A DNA stretch of 64,000 bases. Origin: an uncultured Desulfatitalea sp. (GTDB lineage: Bacteria > Desulfobacterota > Desulfobacteria > Desulfobacterales > Desulfosarcinaceae). The stretch is taken from NCBI GenBank assembly GCA_937868765.1, contig CALMNL010000004.1, positions 1,562,749-1,626,748 of the forward strand, written 5' to 3'. Numbering within the stretch: the stretch's first letter is position 1; every line of letters starts with the position of its first letter. Below the pieces are notes generated by a model. It was not told the DNA's origin and did not search any database. It was given only the letters and a program-made list of their open reading frames with translations. The position numbers were made by a program, and so were the translations under genes. Shown in pieces: positions 36,211-46,400 of this stretch.

Positions 36211-37190
36211 TTCTCGGCGATGGTCTCGGCAAATTTCATGAGCTCGACCTTGAGTTCTGAGAGCGGCGACTCCACGCTGAAACCGGCTGCGCTGGCATGT
36301 CCACCGCCGCCGTGCTGGGCAGCCAGTTGGGAGACATCCACCGAGCCGTCGGATCGCAGGCTCACGTGAAAGTGTCTGCGCCCTTTGGCGGCGCTGCCGT
36401 TGACGTTCTGTTCGAGAATCAGCGCCGCGACTTTCACGCACTGGATGCGGCGGGCGTAATTGATGATGCCGTCCACATCTTCGTCCTGGGTGCGCGTCTC
36501 GCGCAGCATGCGCCGGGTCAAGGTCATCACCGAAAGCCGGCCGTTGGGCGAGATTTCCAATGAATCCAAGGCCAGGTTGAGCAGCTTGATGCGGCCCAGG
36601 GAGTAGGTGCCGTACACATGCTGGGCCACCTCGTAGGCATTGGCGCCTCTGGCGATCATCTGCGCGCAGATGGCAAAGGCCGACTGGTTCGTGTTGGAAA
36701 AACGGAACGAACCCGTATCGGTCAGGATGCCGGTGTAAATGGCCGTGGCCATGGTGTCATCGATTTCCACCGGTAATTTTTCGATCAGCCGGTGAACGAT
36801 CTCGGCCGTGGCGCAGGCCTCCTCGTCGACCAACTGCAGATGCCCGAATCCCGAATTGGTCACATGATGGTCGATGTTGATCAGCAACGGAATCTTGTCC
36901 AATTCGGCCACGGCGGCCCCCAGGCGCTCGACGTCGCCGCAGTCCAGCAGGATTGCCGCGTCGAATCGCGCCGTGGGATCGATCTGCTGCCGGATGGTGT
37001 GCACCCGCGGCAGGAAACGGTAGACCGCCGGGATCGGGCTCTCGTTGTACATCAATACCTCCTTGCCCATGGCCTTGAGGGCCAGCCCCATGGCCAGCAG
37101 GGAGCCGATGGCATCGCCGTCGGGGTGGGCGTGGGAGGCGACCAGAAAACGCCGGTGGCGTTCGAGCTGCTCAATGATCGTTCGCATCAT
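36195..37190 (-). CDS. nrnA: DHH-family oligoribonuclease / pAp phosphatase NrnA
   Basis: A 331-residue phosphoesterase. The DHH domain shows SHAHPDGDAIGS, LLDCGD and INIDHHVTN, and the DHHA1 domain ends with the GGGGHASAAGF nucleotide-binding motif. NrnA degrades short RNAs and dephosphorylates pAp from sulfur metabolism; the latter activity would suit a sulfate-reducing bacterium. It overlaps rbfA by 20 bases and truB by 16 bases, so the three are translationally linked. Confidence 0.93.
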   Translation of the reverse strand: MMRTIIEQLERHRRFLVASHAHPDGDAIGSLLAMGLALKAMGKEVLMYNESPIPAVYRFLPRVHTIRQQIDPTARFDAAILLDCGDVERLGAAVAELDKIPLLINIDHHVTNSGFGHLQLVDEEACATAEIVHRLIEKLPVEIDDTMATAIYTGILTDTGSFRFSNTNQSAFAICAQMIARGANAYEVAQHVYGTYSLGRIKLLNLALDSLEISPNGRLSVMTLTRRMLRETRTQDEDVDGIINYARRIQCVKVAALILEQNVNGSAAKGRRHFHVSLRSDGSVDVSQLAAQHGGGGHASAAGFSVESPLSELKVELMKFAETIAEKCDPN

Positions 37191-37533
37191 GTTCCTTCAC
37201 CGATTTCAAAAGCTGCTCGATGCGGGCGCCATAGTCGATGGACTGGTCGTAATGGAACTGGATGTCCGGCATGTAGCGCAAAGCCAGGCGTTGGGCGAGC
37301 TCGCGCTTGAGAAAGCCGCGGGCCCTTTGAAATGCCTCCAGGGCTTCCTGGGGGGCATTCTCACCGCTCGAGGTGGCGAAGTAGATCTTGGCCAGCCGCA
37401 GGTCGCGGGTGACTTCCACATCGGTGATGACGGCCTTGGCCAGGCGCGGGTCGCTGATCTGCTTGCGCAGCAGTTCTCCCATCACCTCCTTGATCAAGCC
37501 GCCCACCCGGTCGCTGCGGGAAAAGGGTCTCAT
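37171..37533 (-). CDS. rbfA: 30S ribosome-binding factor RbfA
   Basis: A 120-residue KH-like protein required for 16S rRNA 5' end maturation and cold adaptation. Recognisable parts are RVGGLIKEVMGELLRKQISDPRL at the start (helix 1) and DLRLAKIYFATSSG, followed by LRYMPDIQFHYDQSID. It lies in the conserved infB-rbfA-nrnA-truB order and its 3' end overlaps nrnA by 20 bases. Confidence 0.94.
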   Translation of the reverse strand: MRPFSRSDRVGGLIKEVMGELLRKQISDPRLAKAVITDVEVTRDLRLAKIYFATSSGENAPQEALEAFQRARGFLKRELAQRLALRYMPDIQFHYDQSIDYGARIEQLLKSVKEHDANDH

Positions 37534-37612
37534 GATAGTTCTTCAGTTCTTCCCGATCCGCCAGGTTGGACGGGTGAACCTCTCTCCTTCCGTGTTTCGA
37601 TGGAACATATTT

Positions 37613-37930
37613 TTATAAATGGATAATCTCCATTTCAGTATCGATCATCTGCGCCAGACCCAGCTCTTCGGCGAAGTTGATGATCTTGTCGATCTTGGCG
37701 TTGATCACCTGGTGATCGGCGCCGGCCAGGGCGAATCCGATCTGCGCCCGCTGGTGGATATCGTTGGCCCCCACCTCGGCCACCGAGGCGTTGAAATTGT
37801 TCTGGATCTGGTGGATGATGGTCTTGACGATGCCGCGTTTGGTCTTGAGCGAGCGGCAGTCGTGTATCTGGAACGTCAAGACGCCGATTCCCACCACCAT
37901 GTGCGCCTGGGCCGAAGACCGCTTTGCCAT
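37613..37930 (-). CDS. DUF503 (YlxP-like) protein
   Basis: A 105-residue protein. The DUF503 core begins MVVGIGVLTFQIHDCRSLKTKRGIVK and continues with NFNASVAEVGANDIHQRAQIGF, matching the small ferredoxin-like YlxP family. Its function is unknown, but it is habitually found between infB and rbfA, as here, and a ribosome-related role is suspected. The ATG at 37930 shares one base with the infB stop (TGATG), indicating translational coupling; a second ATG ten codons later is also possible. Confidence 0.9.
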   Translation of the reverse strand: MAKRSSAQAHMVVGIGVLTFQIHDCRSLKTKRGIVKTIIHQIQNNFNASVAEVGANDIHQRAQIGFALAGADHQVINAKIDKIINFAEELGLAQMIDTEMEIIHL

Positions 37931-40635
37931 CACGCCATTTCCGGCTTGATCTCTTCCATATAGTAGCACTCGATCACATCGCCCACCTTGATATCGTTGA
38001 AGTTCTCCAGGGCGATGCCGCACTCGTAACCGGCTTGCACCTCGCGGGCGTCATCCTTGTAGCGCCGCAAAGAGGTGTTCTTGCCATCGTAGATCACGAC
38101 GCCGTCGCGCAGCAGACGCGAGAGCTGGCCGCGTTCGATCTTACCGTCGGTTACGTAACAACCGGCGATGGTGCCCACTTTGGGCACGTGGAAGATCTCA
38201 CGCACTTCGGCCCGACCCAGCGAGCGCTCCACGAAGGTGGACTTCATCAGGCCCACGATGGCGTCCTTGACCTCTTTGATCACGTTGTAAATGATGTTGT
38301 GATAACGGATATCCACATGCTCTTCGTGGGCCATCTCCTGGACCTTGGGGTTGGCGCGCACGTTGAACCCGATGATGATAGCCTCGGAGACCGCCGCCAG
38401 CGAGATGTCCGACTCGGTGATGGTGCCGGTGGCCGCGTGGATGATGTTGATCGAGACCTCTTCGTTGGAGAGCTTGAGCAGCGAGTCGCGAATGGCCTCC
38501 ATGGAGCCGTCCACGTCGGTCTTGATGATCAGGTTCAGATCCTTGACTTCGCCTTCCTTCATGCGCTCGAAGAGTTTTTCCAGGCTCAGGCGGCTGGTCT
38601 TGGCCAGCTCCTTGGCCCGCTGCTTCTGAATGCGGTGGGCGCTGACCTGCTTGGCGTCCTTCTCATCCTTGAGGGCCACCAGTTCGTCGCCGGCCATGGG
38701 CACGCCCGAAAGGCCGATGATCTCCACCGGATGGGAGGGCCCGGCCTCGTCCACCTTCTTGCCGCGGTCGTCGAGCAGGGCGCGCACCTTGCCGTAGTGC
38801 ACGCCGCACACCACCGCGTCGCCGGTCTTGAGAGTGCCTTCCTTGACCAGCACGGTGGCTACCGGACCGCGTCCGGAGTCGAGCTTGGCTTCGACCACGT
38901 GGCCCGTGGCCAGCTTGTGGGGGTTGGCCTTGAGTTCGAGCAGTTCGGCCTGCAGCAGAATCATCTCCATTAAATCGTCGATGCCGATCTGCTGCTTGGC
39001 CGAGACCTTGACGAAGATGTTCTCGCCGCCCCACTCCTCGGGCGAAACCCCGATTTCGGCCAGTTGCCGCTGGACCCGGTCCGGATTGGCGTCGGGCTTG
39101 TCCATCTTGTTGACCGCCACGATGATCGGCACCTTGGCCGCCTTGGCGTGGTTGATGGCTTCCACCGTCTGGGGCATGACCCCGTCGTCGGCGGCCACCA
39201 CCAGGATCACGATGTCGGTGATGTGGGCCCCGCGGGAACGCATGGCCGAAAAGGCTTCGTGGCCGGGCGTATCCAGGAAGGCGATGTCGCCTTTCTCGGT
39301 GGTGACCAGGTAGGCGCCGATGTGCTGGGTGATGCCGCCGGCCTCGCCCGCCGTGACGCGGGTCTTGCGGATGACATCCAGCAGCGAAGTCTTGCCGTGA
39401 TCGACATGGCCCATGATGGTGACCACCGGCGGTCGGTGGAGCAGCGCGTCCGGATCGTCGCTCTGGGCGGTGGTTGTCTGCAAAATGGTTTCCTCTTCGA
39501 AGGCGGCTCTTTCCACCTCATAGCCGAATTCGGAAGCCAGCAGGGCGGCGGTGTCGTAGTCGATGGTCTGGTTCACCGTCACCATGACCCCCATGCCCAT
39601 CAGCTTGGCGATCATGTCGCCGGCTTTGATGCCCATGCGTTTGGCCAGATCGGAGACGATGATGGTGTCGTCGATGCGCACCCGGCGCTTGATGGCCTTG
39701 GCCTGGGTGATCTGGGTCTTCTGGGCGATGGGCACCATTTTGACCTTGGCGCCCTTGCGGCCCTTGCGCGGCCGGACGCGGTCGTACAGATCGGCGCCTT
39801 CCACCACCTCCTTTTTGCGGAAGGAAATTTTCTTCTTGAGGAACTTCTTGTCGGGTTGCACCTCTTCTTCGACTTCCGCTTTTTTGCCTTTGGTCTTTTT
39901 CTTGGGCTTTTCGCCCCGGTCGACTTTGGGCGCAGCCGGCTCGGGAGCAGGGCCGGGCACCGGCGGTGCCTCGGCAGGCTCAGGTTCGGGCGTTACCACC
40001 GGCCGGTCGGGCAGCCGGATGATCTTGGCGGCCGACTCTTTCTTCTTCTTTTTTCCCTTGAACTCCACCTTGGCTTTGCCCACTTCGGCGGGTTGCGCGA
40101 CCGGTTCGGGTGCCGAGGCTTCGGCGGCCGCTGCCGGGACTTCACTTTCGGCCGGTTCCGGAGTGGCGGCCTCTTCGGGCGCCGCTTCGGCTCCAGCCGC
40201 ATCGGTTTCGATTTCGACTTCCGCTTCGGCCGCAGACGCGGCCTGCGCTTCGGCCTCGGCGGGCTGAGGCGCCTCTTCGGGTTCGGCCGTCGCTTCCTCA
40301 ACGCTTTCGGCAGCTTCGGCTTCTTCGGCGGCTTCTGCAACTGGGGTTTCGGCCTCGGCCAGCGCTTCGGCCTCGGCGGCCGCTTCTTCTTCGACCTTTT
40401 CTTCGACAGCTTTGCGCCGGCGGCGGATTACCGTGGGTTTGACCCGCTTTTCATCCAGATCGGGGGAAGGACCGCCCTGGATAAACTGTCGGATGGTGGC
40501 TTCGTGGCCGTCATCCAGAGTGCTCATATGGGAGTTCAGACCAAGATCGAGGGAGCTGATCTTCTCAAGCAGCGCCTTGTTGGTCATATTGAGCTCTCGT
40601 GCCAGCTCGTATACTCTTTTTTTGGGTTGTGTCAT
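37930..40635 (-). CDS. infB: Translation initiation factor IF-2
   Basis: A 901-residue GTPase that places initiator tRNA on the ribosome. The N-terminal IF2_N domain ([19 protein letters not shown]) is followed by a roughly 250-residue low-complexity linker rich in Ala, Glu and Pro, then basic stretches. The G domain has [19 protein letters not shown] and NKMDK, and domains II-IV complete it. The ATG at 40635 follows AAGGGGGATGG; a further upstream start is not supported. The long linker explains the total length above that of B. subtilis IF-2. Confidence 0.98.
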   Translation of the reverse strand: MTQPKKRVYELARELNMTNKALLEKISSLDLGLNSHMSTLDDGHEATIRQFIQGGPSPDLDEKRVKPTVIRRRRKAVEEKVEEEAAAEAEALAEAETPVAEAAEEAEAAESVEEATAEPEEAPQPAEAEAQAASAAEAEVEIETDAAGAEAAPEEAATPEPAESEVPAAAAEASAPEPVAQPAEVGKAKVEFKGKKKKKESAAKIIRLPDRPVVTPEPEPAEAPPVPGPAPEPAAPKVDRGEKPKKKTKGKKAEVEEEVQPDKKFLKKKISFRKKEVVEGADLYDRVRPRKGRKGAKVKMVPIAQKTQITQAKAIKRRVRIDDTIIVSDLAKRMGIKAGDMIAKLMGMGVMVTVNQTIDYDTAALLASEFGYEVERAAFEEETILQTTTAQSDDPDALLHRPPVVTIMGHVDHGKTSLLDVIRKTRVTAGEAGGITQHIGAYLVTTEKGDIAFLDTPGHEAFSAMRSRGAHITDIVILVVAADDGVMPQTVEAINHAKAAKVPIIVAVNKMDKPDANPDRVQRQLAEIGVSPEEWGGENIFVKVSAKQQIGIDDLMEMILLQAELLELKANPHKLATGHVVEAKLDSGRGPVATVLVKEGTLKTGDAVVCGVHYGKVRALLDDRGKKVDEAGPSHPVEIIGLSGVPMAGDELVALKDEKDAKQVSAHRIQKQRAKELAKTSRLSLEKLFERMKEGEVKDLNLIIKTDVDGSMEAIRDSLLKLSNEEVSINIIHAATGTITESDISLAAVSEAIIIGFNVRANPKVQEMAHEEHVDIRYHNIIYNVIKEVKDAIVGLMKSTFVERSLGRAEVREIFHVPKVGTIAGCYVTDGKIERGQLSRLLRDGVVIYDGKNTSLRRYKDDAREVQAGYECGIALENFNDIKVGDVIECYYMEEIKPEMA

Positions 40636-40694
40636 CCATCCCCCTTCACATGTGTTCGTTGCCGATGCTCGGCGCAATCTTCCTTGTTGCAGTG

Positions 40695-42149
40695 CTATTC
40701 CTGGGGCGGCTTTTCGTTGGTATCGATCTGTTCCGGCACATTCTCCTTCTCAACAGGGTCCGATGCTTCGGCGGGGGATGTGGCCGCGGCCTCCGTCGGC
40801 GCTGCCGCGTCACTCCGCTCCTGGGTCTGAGCTGGGGTTTGTTTCTGATCCTGAGCCTGAGCCGCGGCCTGGGCCGTCGCGGCGGCCGCAGCGGCTTCGG
40901 CCCTGGTCTTGGCCGCCAGCAGCGCCACCTTGGCGTTGAGGATCATCTGCTTGGCTTTTTCTTCACCGATCCCGCGGATCTGGGTTAAATCTTCGATGTC
41001 GGCACCGGCCAGTTCTTCGGCCGAGTAGTAGCCCTTCTCGAACAGCGCGTCGGCCATGCCGGGGCCGATGCCTTCCACCTGCATCAGCGAGTTGTAGCCG
41101 CTTTGCATGGTCTGGTTGTACTGGCTCTCGCTGTTTACGTCCAGGTGCCAGCCGGTGAGCTTGGAGGCCAGGCGCACATTCTGGCCGCGCTTGCCGATGG
41201 CCACCGAAAGGAAGTCGTCGGGCACGATGACTTCCATGGCGCGGTTCTCTTCGTCGATGATCACCCGGGAGATTTCGGCCGGTGCCAGGGCGTTGCAGAC
41301 GAATTTGGCGGCGTCCACGTGCCAGGGGATGATGTCGATCTTCTCGCCGCGCAACTCCTGGACCACGTTCTGCACGCGGCTGCCCTTCATGCCCACGCAG
41401 GCGCCCACCGGATCGATATCCGAGTCGGTGGAGGCCACGGCGATCTTGGCCCGGCTGCCCGGCTCGCGGGCCGCCCCCTTGATGTCCACGATGCCTTCGG
41501 CGATTTCGGGCACCTCGGTCTTGAAGAGCATCACCAGAAAGTCGGGATGGGTGCGGGTCAGCACCACCTGGGGACCGCGGCTTTCGTACAGCACGTCCAG
41601 GATCAGGGCCCGGATGCGGTCGCCGCGGCGGTAGCTCTCCCGGGGCACCTGCTCGCGCACCGGCAGCACGGCTTCGGTGGCGCCCAGGTTGACGACGATG
41701 TCGCCGCGGTCGAAACGCTGGACGATACCGTTGATGATTTCGCCTTTACGGTCGATGAAGTTACTGTAGACCGCGTCGCGCTCGGCATCCTTGAGCTTCT
41801 GGATGATCACCTGCTTGGCCGATTGGGCCGCGATGCGGCCGAAGGTGGCAGCGTCCATCTTGGTGCCCAGGCTGTCACCGACTTCGCATTCGGGGTCCAG
41901 CTTGCGTCCCTCCTGCAGGCTGATCTGCAGGTCCGGCTCGGTGACCTCTTCCACCACCTCTTTGAACTGGAACAGTTCGATCTCTCCGCTCTGGTCGTTG
42001 AAATTGGCTTCGATATCGATCTTGGCCCCGTATTTTTTACGTGCCGCGGAGCGCAGGGCCTCTTCCAGGGCCTGGATCAGGATCTGGCGGTCTATGCCTT
42101 TATCACGGCTCACTTGTTCGACTACGCGTTTCACGTCTGCCATTAACAT
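40695..42149 (-). CDS. nusA: Transcription termination/antitermination protein NusA
   Basis: A 484-residue protein with the N-terminal RNA polymerase-binding domain, S1 ([21 protein letters not shown]), KH1 and KH2 ([35 protein letters not shown]) and one helix-hairpin-helix region ([29 protein letters not shown]). An Ala/Gln/Thr-rich, acidic tail of about 75 residues ends it. The ATG at 42149 has GGAG eight bases upstream. It modulates pausing, termination and antitermination. It may control its own operon through the terminator before rimP (42682-42709). Confidence 0.97.
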   Translation of the reverse strand: MLMADVKRVVEQVSRDKGIDRQILIQALEEALRSAARKKYGAKIDIEANFNDQSGEIELFQFKEVVEEVTEPDLQISLQEGRKLDPECEVGDSLGTKMDAATFGRIAAQSAKQVIIQKLKDAERDAVYSNFIDRKGEIINGIVQRFDRGDIVVNLGATEAVLPVREQVPRESYRRGDRIRALILDVLYESRGPQVVLTRTHPDFLVMLFKTEVPEIAEGIVDIKGAAREPGSRAKIAVASTDSDIDPVGACVGMKGSRVQNVVQELRGEKIDIIPWHVDAAKFVCNALAPAEISRVIIDEENRAMEVIVPDDFLSVAIGKRGQNVRLASKLTGWHLDVNSESQYNQTMQSGYNSLMQVEGIGPGMADALFEKGYYSAEELAGADIEDLTQIRGIGEEKAKQMILNAKVALLAAKTRAEAAAAAATAQAAAQAQDQKQTPAQTQERSDAAAPTEAAATSPAEASDPVEKENVPEQIDTNEKPPQE

Positions 42150-42162
42150 GGGTTTACTCCAT

Positions 42163-42672
42163 TCACTGTATGAGGTGCGCCTTGACGATATCGGTAAACG
42201 CAATGCTCATGGTCTGGTTGTCGACCAGGAGCAGAACGGACAGCCCGCTGATGCCCTGCAATGTGCCCGTGAAATTCTTTCTTCCCGCCAGGGCCTGGGC
42301 CGTGCGCACCTTGGCCCGGGTGCCCTTGAACCGTTCGAAATCGCCGAGTCTGCCCAGCGGGCGCTGGGCGCCGGGCGAAGAGACCTCCATGCGATAAGAA
42401 ACTTCCGTGTCCAGACCCACATCCAGCAGATCGCCCAGCTGGCGGCTGACGTTGACGCAGTCGTCCAGGGTCACCCCGCCGGGCTTGTCCAGGTAGATGC
42501 GCAGCGTGCGGCCGGCCGGTTCGCGCTGGTATTCCACATGCACCAGTTCCAGGCCTTCGGACAGGCAGAGCGGTTCGGCCAATTGCCATACCTTGACCAC
42601 CATGGGGTTGGCCGCCATGCCGATGACCTGGGGGGTCTCTGTCTCGCTGTCTGCCGTCATCATTTCCTTCAT
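42163..42672 (-). CDS. rimP: Ribosome maturation factor RimP
   Basis: A 169-residue factor for 30S assembly. The N-terminal domain has LELVHVEYQREPAGRTLRIYLDKPGGVTLDDC, given here only as landmarks, then SYRMEVSSPGAQRPL, the most conserved motif of the family. The C-terminal SH3-like domain follows. The ATG at 42672 is chosen; ATGs at 42663 and 42660, the latter behind AAGGA, are equally plausible. It is the first protein gene of the operon and starts only ten bases after the T-run of an intrinsic terminator. Confidence 0.94.
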   Translation of the reverse strand: MKEMMTADSETETPQVIGMAANPMVVKVWQLAEPLCLSEGLELVHVEYQREPAGRTLRIYLDKPGGVTLDDCVNVSRQLGDLLDVGLDTEVSYRMEVSSPGAQRPLGRLGDFERFKGTRAKVRTAQALAGRKNFTGTLQGISGLSVLLLVDNQTMSIAFTDIVKAHLIQ

Positions 42673-42681
42673 TCCTGGCGC

Positions 42682-42709
42682 AAAAACAAAAACGGGCTTT
42701 AAGCCCGTT
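42682..42709 (-). terminator. Intrinsic terminator between tRNA-Gly and rimP
   Basis: On the minus strand a GC-rich palindromic stem (AACGGGCTT pairing with AAGCCCGTT) is followed at once by TTTTTGTTTTT. It would end the tRNA transcript. Because it stands only ten bases before rimP, transcripts from the strong tRNA promoter must read through it to express rimP-nusA-infB, making it a probable attenuator. Confidence 0.85.
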
Positions 42710-42828
42710 CCCCTGGAAAGTAGATCGTTACCGACCCGGATACTATATGGAACTCGTCATCTGAAACTTACAACCGCACGTGCTCTACTTTACCAAGTTC
42801 GGTTCAGATGAAATACCGGACTTTAGGG

Positions 42829-42904
42829 TGGAGCGGGCAACGAGATTCGAACTCGCGACACCAAGCTTGGGAAGCTTGTACTCTACCAACTGAGCTATGC
42901 CCGC
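42829..42904 (-). tRNA. tRNA-Gly (anticodon CCC)
   Basis: A 76-base cloverleaf on the minus strand: acceptor GCGGGCA pairing with TGCCCGC, a D arm (GCTC...GAGT), anticodon stem CAAGC/GCTTG with loop TTCCCAA giving anticodon CCC, and T arm GCGAGTTCGAATCTCGT. The CCA end is encoded. It reads GGG codons and resembles E. coli glyU. A consensus promoter is only ten to fifteen bases upstream and a terminator about 120 bases downstream. Confidence 0.97.
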
Positions 42905-42917
42905 TTACCAGGTGCCC

Positions 42918-42946
42918 TTTATAAGTCAAGGAAAATGGGATGTCAA
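42918..42946 (-). promoter_or_regulatory. Strong sigma-70 promoter of the tRNA-Gly / rimP-nusA-infB transcript
   Basis: On the minus strand the sequence is TTGACA - 17 bases - TATAAA, nearly perfect in both hexamers and spacing. Transcription would begin around 42911, a few bases before the tRNA. Confidence 0.85.
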
Positions 42947-43010
42947 CTGGTTTCAGGGGGCGTTGACATCCGAAAATGCCGCTGGTAAGGGGGGAGGAAA
43001 GGAGCTGGAG

Positions 43011-43550
43011 ATGCAAACCATCGTCAAAACCCTGATCGCGGTCACGCTGCTGGCCGTATGGTCCTGTGCCTCGGCGCCGGTCGAGCGATGGCGCAGCGAA
43101 CCGGCCACCCAAACCATCGGCGGTCCCGGCCTGCGGGCGGTGCTGGCGCCTCTCAAAGAGAGCGCGGAGTTCTATGTGGGCTTCCGCCTGACCATTTCCA
43201 ATGAAGGCACAACGCCGCTTACCCTGGATTGGGACCAGACCCGCTACCTGCACAACGGGCGGGATTTAGGTGTTTTCGTCTATCAGGGCATCGATCCGGC
43301 CACCATCAAGGGCAACATCCCCGCCGTGGTGGTGCCGGCCGGCGGCACCTTCACCCAGGACATATTCCCCTTGCGGACCATCGCCTTCCTGCCCGGCAGC
43401 CAGATTCCCAAAGAGGGGCGGCGGGGCTTCATTCCCGGCATACTTCCCGCCGGCGAAAACGGCATACTGCTGGTGCTCGACCGGGACGGCCAGGCGACCC
43501 GTCAGAAGCTCTCGGTGCGCCTGCGGGCGGAAACCGAACCCGGGAAGTAA
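43011..43550 (+). CDS. Putative lipoprotein of unknown function
   Basis: A 179-residue exported protein. The ATG at 43011 has AAGGAG and GGAG upstream; the frame extends further back through the tRNA promoter but without a signal peptide. The hydrophobic leader ends in LLAVWSCAS, a plausible though atypical lipobox (Trp two residues before Cys19). The mature part reads like an immunoglobulin-type beta sandwich: FYVGFRLTISNEGTTPLTLDW and LSVRLRAETEPG at the end. No family was recognised. Its end is four bases from the convergent merR gene. Confidence 0.65.
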   Translation: MQTIVKTLIAVTLLAVWSCASAPVERWRSEPATQTIGGPGLRAVLAPLKESAEFYVGFRLTISNEGTTPLTLDWDQTRYLHNGRDLGVFVYQGIDPATIKGNIPAVVVPAGGTFTQDIFPLRTIAFLPGSQIPKEGRRGFIPGILPAGENGILLVLDRDGQATRQKLSVRLRAETEPGK

Positions 43551-43554
43551 AATA

Positions 43555-43899
43555 TCAGTCCAGCAAATCGCGGATCGCTTTGAGTTCGGCCAAAATCTGT
43601 TCCCGCAGACCGGCAGGGGTGGGCTCCGCATCGGCTTGCGTTTCGGATTTAAGATACTGGCGGGCGCCCTTGATTGTGAATTTGCGGTCGTAGAGCAGGT
43701 GCCGGATGGTCAGGACCAGTTCCACGTCCTGCCTGCGGTAGAGCCGCTGGCCGGCTTCGGTGCGCTTGGGGCGGATGCGCGGAAACTCGCTCTCCCAGAA
43801 ACGCAGGACGCTGGGGGGCACCTGGGCCAGGCGGCTGACCTCTCCGATGCGGAAGTAGAGCTTGTCGGGTATTTCGGGTGGATGTTCGGGTGCGGCCAT
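43555..43899 (-). CDS. MerR-family transcriptional regulator
   Basis: A 114-residue regulator with a winged helix (YFRIGEVSRLAQVPPSVLRFWE, then RIRPKRTEAGQRLYRRQDVE) and a short coiled-coil tail. There is no ligand domain and no conserved C-terminal Cys, so it is not a metal sensor of the MerR/CueR type. It is the last gene after pheS and pheT. In other bacteria ihfA or a merR-like gene often sits here. The target is unknown. Confidence 0.88.
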   Translation of the reverse strand: MAAPEHPPEIPDKLYFRIGEVSRLAQVPPSVLRFWESEFPRIRPKRTEAGQRLYRRQDVELVLTIRHLLYDRKFTIKGARQYLKSETQADAEPTPAGLREQILAELKAIRDLLD

Positions 43900-43923
43900 G
43901 GGCGCTCCTTTCCATACCCCGTT

Positions 43924-46338
43924 TCAGGTCGGCAGCTCCGCCTTGAAATGCTCCACCAAGCGGTCGGAGATCTGCTTGTGAAGTTGGTTGACGGCGGCAT
44001 CTTCCAGGGTCGCTTCGGCCGAGCGGTAGATCATGCGCAGCGAAACACTCTTGCACCCTCGGGGGATGGGCTGGCCGTCGAAGACATCGACGAGACGCAC
44101 CTCTTCCATCAGCGATGCATTCATCTCTTTTACATACGCTAAAAGTTGTTCGGCTTCCAGCTCTTTGCGCACGATGACGGTCACATCGCGGCTGACCGAA
44201 GGAAAGCGGGGCAGGGGGCGGTTCTGGCGCTCTTCGGTAATATGGTCCATGAGCCGGGCCAAATCCAGCTCGAAGACAAAGGCGTTCTGCTTTAGATCGT
44301 ACGCCTGGAGCGTCTGGGCGTGCACCTGGCCGATGAGGCCCAGCGCTTCACCGCCGACCAGGATCTGGGCGCTGGCGCCCGGCTGGGTGAAGGCGCACTG
44401 GGCGTCGGCCAGGCGGGTGAAGGCCACCGGCCGCACGTGCAGACCCTCGAGCAGGCCTTCCACGGCACCCTTCAGATCGTAGAAGTCGCACGGTTCGCTC
44501 TTGGCGTACCAGGCCACCTCGGTGCGGTCGCCGGTCCACAGGCCGGCCAGCATCTCGATCTCCTCGGGCTGGGCCGTGCTGCCCCTGCTGATGAAGATCT
44601 TGCCGGTTTCGAACAACTTGAGATGGCGCGTCTGACGCGCCAGGTTGCGCTGCATGGCGTCGAGCAGGCCGGGGATGAGACTGGTGCGCATTACGGTCTG
44701 GTCCTCGCTCAACGGGTTGAGGATGGCCAGCTGGCGGCAGCGGCGGTCGCCCTCGGGCAGGCGCAGGCGGCGGCAGGAATCGGCGTGCACGAAGCTGTAG
44801 GTGATGGCTTCGGCAAAGCCCATGCCGGTGAACAGCTCGCGGATGCGCCGGCGCTGGGTCAGCAGCTTGGGTGCCGGCCGGGTCACGGCGGGCAGGGGGG
44901 CAAAGGTCACCGGGATCTGGTCGTAGCCGGCCCGGCGGGCCACCTCTTCCATGAGATCCTGGGGCCGGCTGATGTCCACCCGGAAGCTGGGAATCGTCAC
45001 CACCAGGGTGTCGTCATCCTGCACCTGGGTCGCAAGCTCGATACCTTCCAGCAGGCGGGCCATTTCGTCCCGGCCGAAAGCGGTGCCCAGCAGGCGGTTG
45101 GTGGCTGCCGCGCTCAGGGCGATGGGTTTGGTTGCGGGCAGGCTATCCTTTACGTCGATGCAGCCGGCCACCAACCGGCCGTTGCCCAGTTCGGCCATGA
45201 GTTGGGCCGCGCGATCCAGGGCGTAGAGGGTGCCCTGGGGATCCACCCCGCGCTCGAAGCGGTGGGAGGCATCGGTCTTGAGACCGAGTTTCTTGGCGGT
45301 CTTGCGGATGCTCAGGGGGTTGAAGTAGGCGCTCTCGATGAGCACCCGGGTGGTGCCCGCTTCGATTTCGGAATTCATGCCGCCCATGACGCCGCCCACG
45401 GCCACCGGTTTCTGGCCGTCGCAGATCATCAGCATGTGGCTGTCCAGGACGCGCTCTTTGCCGTCCAGGGTGGTGAAGCGTTCGCCGGCGGCGGCCGTGC
45501 GCACCACGATGCGGTGTTCGGCCAGTTGGTCGAAGTCGAAGGCGTGCAGCGGCTGGCCGGTTTCGAGCATCACCAGGTTGGTGATGTCCACGATATTGTT
45601 GATGGGCCGCAGGCCCACCGAGAGCAGCCGGTCTTTGAGCCAGAAGGGCGAGGGGCCCACGGTGATGCCGTCCACCAGGCGCGCGGCGTAACGCGGGCAG
45701 TGGTCGGGCGCCTCGATGTTCACCGAGGCCATTTTCTGGATGTCGCCCTGGCCGGCGGGCAGTTGGATTTCCGGCCGCTTGGCCCGGGCGCCCGCGAAGC
45801 CGGCCACTTCCCGGGCGATGCCCATGACGCTGAGGCAGTCGGCGCGGTTGGGGGTCAGGCTCACCTCCATGACCGCATCGGACAACCCCAGGGCTTCGTG
45901 CAGGGGCTGACCCGGGACCAGCTCCGCGGGAAGCGCCATCAGGCCGCTGCCGTCCGGCCCCAGGCCCAGTTCGACCTGGCTGCAGAGCATGCCCGCCGAA
46001 CTCTGGCCGCGGATCGTCCCCTCGGCCACGGTCAGGCCGCCGGGCAGGTGGGTGCCCGGCAATGCCAGGGGCGCCAGCATGCCCACGGCGGCGTTGGGCG
46101 CGCCGCATACGACGGAGCAGCTGTGGGAACCGGTTTCCACGGTACACAGCTTCAACCGGTCGGCGTTGGGGTGGGGCGCCACGGCCGCGATGCGGCCCAC
46201 TACCACCGTTTCCAGATAGGCGTAGCGCTCTTCCACCGCTTCCACTTCCAGGCCGGTCATGGTCAGCAGGTGGGCCAGGCGGTCCACGGTCATGTCGCAG
46301 GGCACAAACTCCCGAAGCCAGCTCAAGCTAATTTTCAT
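43924..46338 (-). CDS. pheT: Phenylalanine-tRNA ligase beta subunit
   Basis: An 804-residue subunit of the alpha2-beta2 enzyme. It has an N-terminal tRNA-binding EMAP-like domain (about 40-150, VVVGRIAAVAPHPNADRL), B3/B4 editing domain (about 210-370), B5 domain (about 400-470) and the C-terminal ferredoxin-like anticodon-binding domain (FPSVSRDVTVIVRKELE). Length is normal. It follows pheS by about 60 bases in the same operon. Confidence 0.98.
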   Translation of the reverse strand: MKISLSWLREFVPCDMTVDRLAHLLTMTGLEVEAVEERYAYLETVVVGRIAAVAPHPNADRLKLCTVETGSHSCSVVCGAPNAAVGMLAPLALPGTHLPGGLTVAEGTIRGQSSAGMLCSQVELGLGPDGSGLMALPAELVPGQPLHEALGLSDAVMEVSLTPNRADCLSVMGIAREVAGFAGARAKRPEIQLPAGQGDIQKMASVNIEAPDHCPRYAARLVDGITVGPSPFWLKDRLLSVGLRPINNIVDITNLVMLETGQPLHAFDFDQLAEHRIVVRTAAAGERFTTLDGKERVLDSHMLMICDGQKPVAVGGVMGGMNSEIEAGTTRVLIESAYFNPLSIRKTAKKLGLKTDASHRFERGVDPQGTLYALDRAAQLMAELGNGRLVAGCIDVKDSLPATKPIALSAAATNRLLGTAFGRDEMARLLEGIELATQVQDDDTLVVTIPSFRVDISRPQDLMEEVARRAGYDQIPVTFAPLPAVTRPAPKLLTQRRRIRELFTGMGFAEAITYSFVHADSCRRLRLPEGDRRCRQLAILNPLSEDQTVMRTSLIPGLLDAMQRNLARQTRHLKLFETGKIFISRGSTAQPEEIEMLAGLWTGDRTEVAWYAKSEPCDFYDLKGAVEGLLEGLHVRPVAFTRLADAQCAFTQPGASAQILVGGEALGLIGQVHAQTLQAYDLKQNAFVFELDLARLMDHITEERQNRPLPRFPSVSRDVTVIVRKELEAEQLLAYVKEMNASLMEEVRLVDVFDGQPIPRGCKSVSLRMIYRSAEATLEDAAVNQLHKQISDRLVEHFKAELPT

Positions 46339-46400
46339 AAGTCATCTTCGCTGCGAGTCACCGGCTCATTGGCACACGCCGGCATCGCGTTGGTTATGGA

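Noticed and set aside
39064-40830. Plus-strand frame of 588 codons over infB
   Set aside because: Antisense to IF-2; the Gly/Phe/Arg-rich tail mirrors the Ala/Glu linker of IF-2.
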